Assembly (NCBI GenBank): GCA_023418915.1
Contig: JAEZYU010000004.1
Coordinates: 10,498 to 74,497, forward strand
Direction: 5' to 3'
Source of the DNA: Bacillota bacterium
GTDB lineage: Bacteria > Bacillota > Clostridia > Acetivibrionales > DTU013
DNA length: 64,000 bases
A program made the translations under genes and the position numbers. Below, one piece after another: positions 61,870 through 64,000 of this stretch; position 1 is the first letter of the stretch; each line of letters opens with the position of its first letter. A model generated the notes under the pieces. It made no database searches and had not been told where the DNA came from. It saw only the letters and a program-made list of their open reading frames with translations.

Positions 61870-62934
61870 TTGTTGCCACTTGCTAAAAATATTAAAAGGT
61901 TGTTTTCATTCAGAAGGCGGCTGCTTATGCTTGCAGTCGCAGCGGCAGTGTCAACAGGCGCAGGCTATGGCGTTTTTGTCTGGCTTGAAAAGGATGTTGT
62001 GATATACGACAGCGGGAAAGCGATTACCTGCAAGACAATGAAAAGCACCTTTAAAGAAGTACTGGAGCAAAATGATATATCTGTGAGCGAACATGACTAC
62101 ATCAATATACCTTTGGAATCCAGTCTGCAAACGACAAAGAGCAATGAAATATACATAAAGAGGGCTGTACCGGTTTATATCACCGCCGACAACAAAAAGA
62201 CCATGGTGATGACCTATAAGGATACTGTGGAGGAACTGTTCAGTGACAGCCCGGTAACCCTGAAAGCCCAGGACAAACTGGTGGGAGCGGGGCTGAAGGA
62301 CAGCATTACCGGCGAGATGGAGCTAAAGATAGTGAGGGTCACAGAAAGTGTGACAAGTGAAACAGAAGCTCTGCCCTATGCAATACAGAGGAAGGCAAAC
62401 AGAAGAATGGACGAAGGGACCGAGCGGGTAACCCAAACCGGAAAGGAAGGAAACCTGCAGAAACTGTACAAGGTGGTCATGGAAGACGGAGTTGAAGTAT
62501 CGAAAGAGCTGATGAGTGAGAATGTCATTCAGAATCCGGTGAACATGATCGTTGAGTTTGGCACAGTCCTGAACCATACAACGTCCAGAGGGGATTTAGT
62601 GAGGTACAGCAAGGTAATGGACATGAAGGCGACAGCTTATACAGCTTCGCTGAAGGATACAGGAAAGGCACCGGGGCATCCGCTGTTCGGAATAACAGCG
62701 ACGGGCATGAAGGCCAGGAAAGGTGTCATAGCTGTAGATCCCAAGGTGATACCGCTGCACACCAGGCTATATGTGGAAATACTTGGAGACACGCCGGACT
62801 ATGGCTTCTGCATTGCCGGTGATGTCGGCGGAGCCATAAAGGGTAACAAAATTGACCTGTACTACGATACACAGGAGTATGTGGATCGCTTCGGGGTCAA
62901 AAAAGTAAGAGTGTACATACTAAATGAACAATAA
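61870..62934 (+). CDS. YabE/RpfB-like protein with DUF348, G5 and 3D domains
   Basis: About 354 residues. A transmembrane or signal helix (LLMLAVAAAVSTGAGYGVFVWL) is followed by two DUF348 modules (KTMKSTFKEVLEQNDISVSEHDYI; KDTVEELFSDSPVTLKAQDKLV), a G5 domain (residues 165-235) and the C-terminal 3D domain (MKATAYTA...GVIAVDPKVIPLHTRLYVEI...AGDVGGAIKGNKIDLYYD) with its aspartates. A cell-wall muralytic or resuscitation-type protein, in the conserved position near metG-tatD. AGGAGG at 61856-61861 suggests TTG 61870 or 61873 over 61864. Confidence 0.9.
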   Translation: MLPLAKNIKRLFSFRRRLLMLAVAAAVSTGAGYGVFVWLEKDVVIYDSGKAITCKTMKSTFKEVLEQNDISVSEHDYINIPLESSLQTTKSNEIYIKRAVPVYITADNKKTMVMTYKDTVEELFSDSPVTLKAQDKLVGAGLKDSITGEMELKIVRVTESVTSETEALPYAIQRKANRRMDEGTERVTQTGKEGNLQKLYKVVMEDGVEVSKELMSENVIQNPVNMIVEFGTVLNHTTSRGDLVRYSKVMDMKATAYTASLKDTGKAPGHPLFGITATGMKARKGVIAVDPKVIPLHTRLYVEILGDTPDYGFCIAGDVGGAIKGNKIDLYYDTQEYVDRFGVKKVRVYILNEQ

Positions 62935-63005
62935 AGAGGATCAGGCAGATCCTTAAAAGACCGGTAACCGGTACTGACCGGCGAACCGGCAGCCCTGCAC
63001 ACGTG

Positions 63006-63047
63006 GATAGTGTAAAGCTGCTTATGAAAAAAGCAAAATGCACTAAC
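63006..63047. repeat. 42-bp hairpin repeat, copy 3
   Basis: GATAGTG (63006) to CACTAAC (63047), with the shared body TAAAGCTGCTTATGAAAAA. One end is imperfect compared with copies 1 and 2. Confidence 0.75.
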
Positions 63048-63091
63048 CTGCCGGGAGCGGGGGAAATATTATGAAATAGGGGACTTGGATG

Positions 63092-63117
63092 GCCGGGGTA
63101 CTGCCCCGGCTATTTTT
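63092..63117 (+). terminator. Rho-independent terminator just before the group II intron
   Basis: GCCGGGG (63092-63098), loop TACTG, CCCCGGC (63104-63110), then TATTTTT. It probably ends the YabE-like transcript. Confidence 0.92.
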
Positions 63118-64000
63118 AGTATGACGGGCATGCCGTCAATCTGTGGTGAAAGTCCACAAGGGGCGTAGTTGCCGACGAACCCCAAAGCGACTTGCAAGTT
63201 TCGCATCGTGAGATGTGGGAGAGAAGAAGCAATAGCGAAATCGTAGCCTGACGAACAGAAACCTGATACCAAGGCTTGCATGGCGGATGAGCTGGCTAAA
63301 AGCGGTGAAGTCCAAAAGGTAACCGTAACCCATGTAAGTAAATTAGGCAGGTAGACGAGGAAAGATTGACGACTTATCCCGTGAGGTCTCACAGACGGAA
63401 ATTCCGTAGTAACAACGAACTGTGAGAAGTCAGCAGAGACCATAGTACTGAGAAATCAGGAAGGGTCAAACAATTCAAGGTCAAATGGACTTTAGAATGT
63501 GAGTGTATAGGCTCGACGAGAATCGGAGTAGCAAAGACGTAACGAAGTGAAAGATTCACAGGAGTTAGGGCTAATATACACGAGAGCAAAGAAGAAAAGG
63601 AGACAAGTGTGAGCCAACTAATGGAAGAGATACTCAGCCGAGACAACATGACGCTAGCCTACAAGAAGGTAAAGGCGAACAGGGGCGCAAGTGGGGTGGA
63701 CGGAATTTCAACAGATGAAATTCAGGAGTACCTCAAAGAAAACTGGGCGAGTATCAAAGAGCGTATCCAAAAGCGAAAGTACAGACCCCAACCGGTGCTT
63801 CGGGTAGAAATACCAAAGCCAGCTGGGGGCGTGCGGAAATTGGGGATACCGAGTGTGGTAGACAGAATTATAGAACAAGCAATCGTTCAGGTAATAACCC
63901 CTATTGTAGAACCATACTTTAGTGACTACAGTTATGGGTTCAGACCTGGAAGGAGAGCACAACAGGCAATCATCAAACTGCTTGAATATCTCAACGATGG
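63118..64000 (+). mobile_element. group II intron, 5' part (continues past the window)
   Basis: A structured noncoding leader of about 490 nt (GAAAGTCCACAAGGGGCGTA, GGTGAAGTCCAAAAGGTAAC, CCGTGAGGTCTCACAGACGG type hairpins) leads into a reverse transcriptase ORF. The exact 5' splice site is not certain. Location right after a terminator hairpin resembles the target choice of group IIC introns. Confidence 0.8.
63610..64000 (+). CDS. ltrA: group II intron reverse transcriptase/maturase (N-terminal part)
   Basis: 130 codons visible before the window ends. SQLMEEILSRDNMTLAYKKVKANRGASGVDGIS, KYRPQPVLRVEIPKPAGGVRKLGIPSVVDRIIEQAI, and PYFSDYSYGFRPGRRAQQAI are motifs 0 to 2 of group II intron reverse transcriptases. 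GTG start with AAGGAGA 6 nt upstream. No frameshift in the visible part. Confidence 0.95.

Noticed and set aside
63069..63962. Minus-strand ORFs at the right end of the window
   Set aside because: Antisense to the group II intron RNA and its reverse transcriptase.

Overview
The window looks like the chromosome of an anaerobic, motile, endospore-forming member of the Clostridia (Firmicutes). Evidence: strong AGGAGG-type ribosome sites with many GTG and TTG starts; spore genes (spmA/spmB, CotJC-type manganese catalase, AbrB, a coat-like protein); and a Bacillus/Clostridium-type gene order tmk-darA-yaaR-holB-ricT-trmN6-rsmI-abrB-metG-tatD-yabE. The exact genus cannot be fixed from this sequence alone. 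No rRNA, tRNA or CRISPR array was seen.

Layout: 0-4 kb is the end of a sugar-modification cluster (C-methyltransferase, split transketolase, nucleotide-sugar dehydrogenase). It adjoins flagellar late genes flaG-fliD-fliS-flgN (4.1-8 kb, with a likely sigma-28 promoter), which suggests flagellin glycosylation. At 8-10.3 kb are an alpha/beta hydrolase and a PflA-like radical SAM protein carrying an in-frame repeat insertion. At 10.7-18.3 kb is a Tad-type pilus locus headed by a Ser/Thr kinase fused to a CpaE-like domain with a lost P-loop. At 18.3-20.9 kb is repeat-rich DNA around a small PC4/YdbC gene and an AraC regulator. At 20.9-24.3 kb is leuCDB, and at 24.9-30.7 kb an oppBCDFA peptide transporter. 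At 30.8-37 kb is a complete cyanophycin cassette (isoaspartyl dipeptidase, cyanophycinase, cyanophycin synthetase) divergent from a LexA-like protein that has lost its autocleavage residues. At 37-45.4 kb are stress and cofactor genes (Mn catalase, Fe-alcohol dehydrogenase, birA, coaX, an Orn/Lys/Arg-type decarboxylase). At 45.5-59.5 kb is the conserved tmk-to-tatD housekeeping block with spmAB and a YtpB-like terpene synthase inserted. At 59.7-62.9 kb are membrane and coat-like proteins and a YabE-like 3D-domain protein. The window ends inside a group II intron.

The most unusual layer is repeat DNA. There is a MITE-like family with TTATAACG terminal inverted repeats (two long copies bracketing ydbC, an internally deleted mini copy, several fragments). 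A 42-43 bp hairpin element occurs three times, and GGGGAC-type small elements recur. Minisatellites with 12, 15, 33, 41 and 48 bp periods are frequent; several have periods divisible by three and two lie in frame inside genes. The best biological candidates are the cyanophycin cassette with its degenerate LexA-like regulator and palindromic operator, the kinase/CpaE fusion of the Tad locus, and the MITE-like family.
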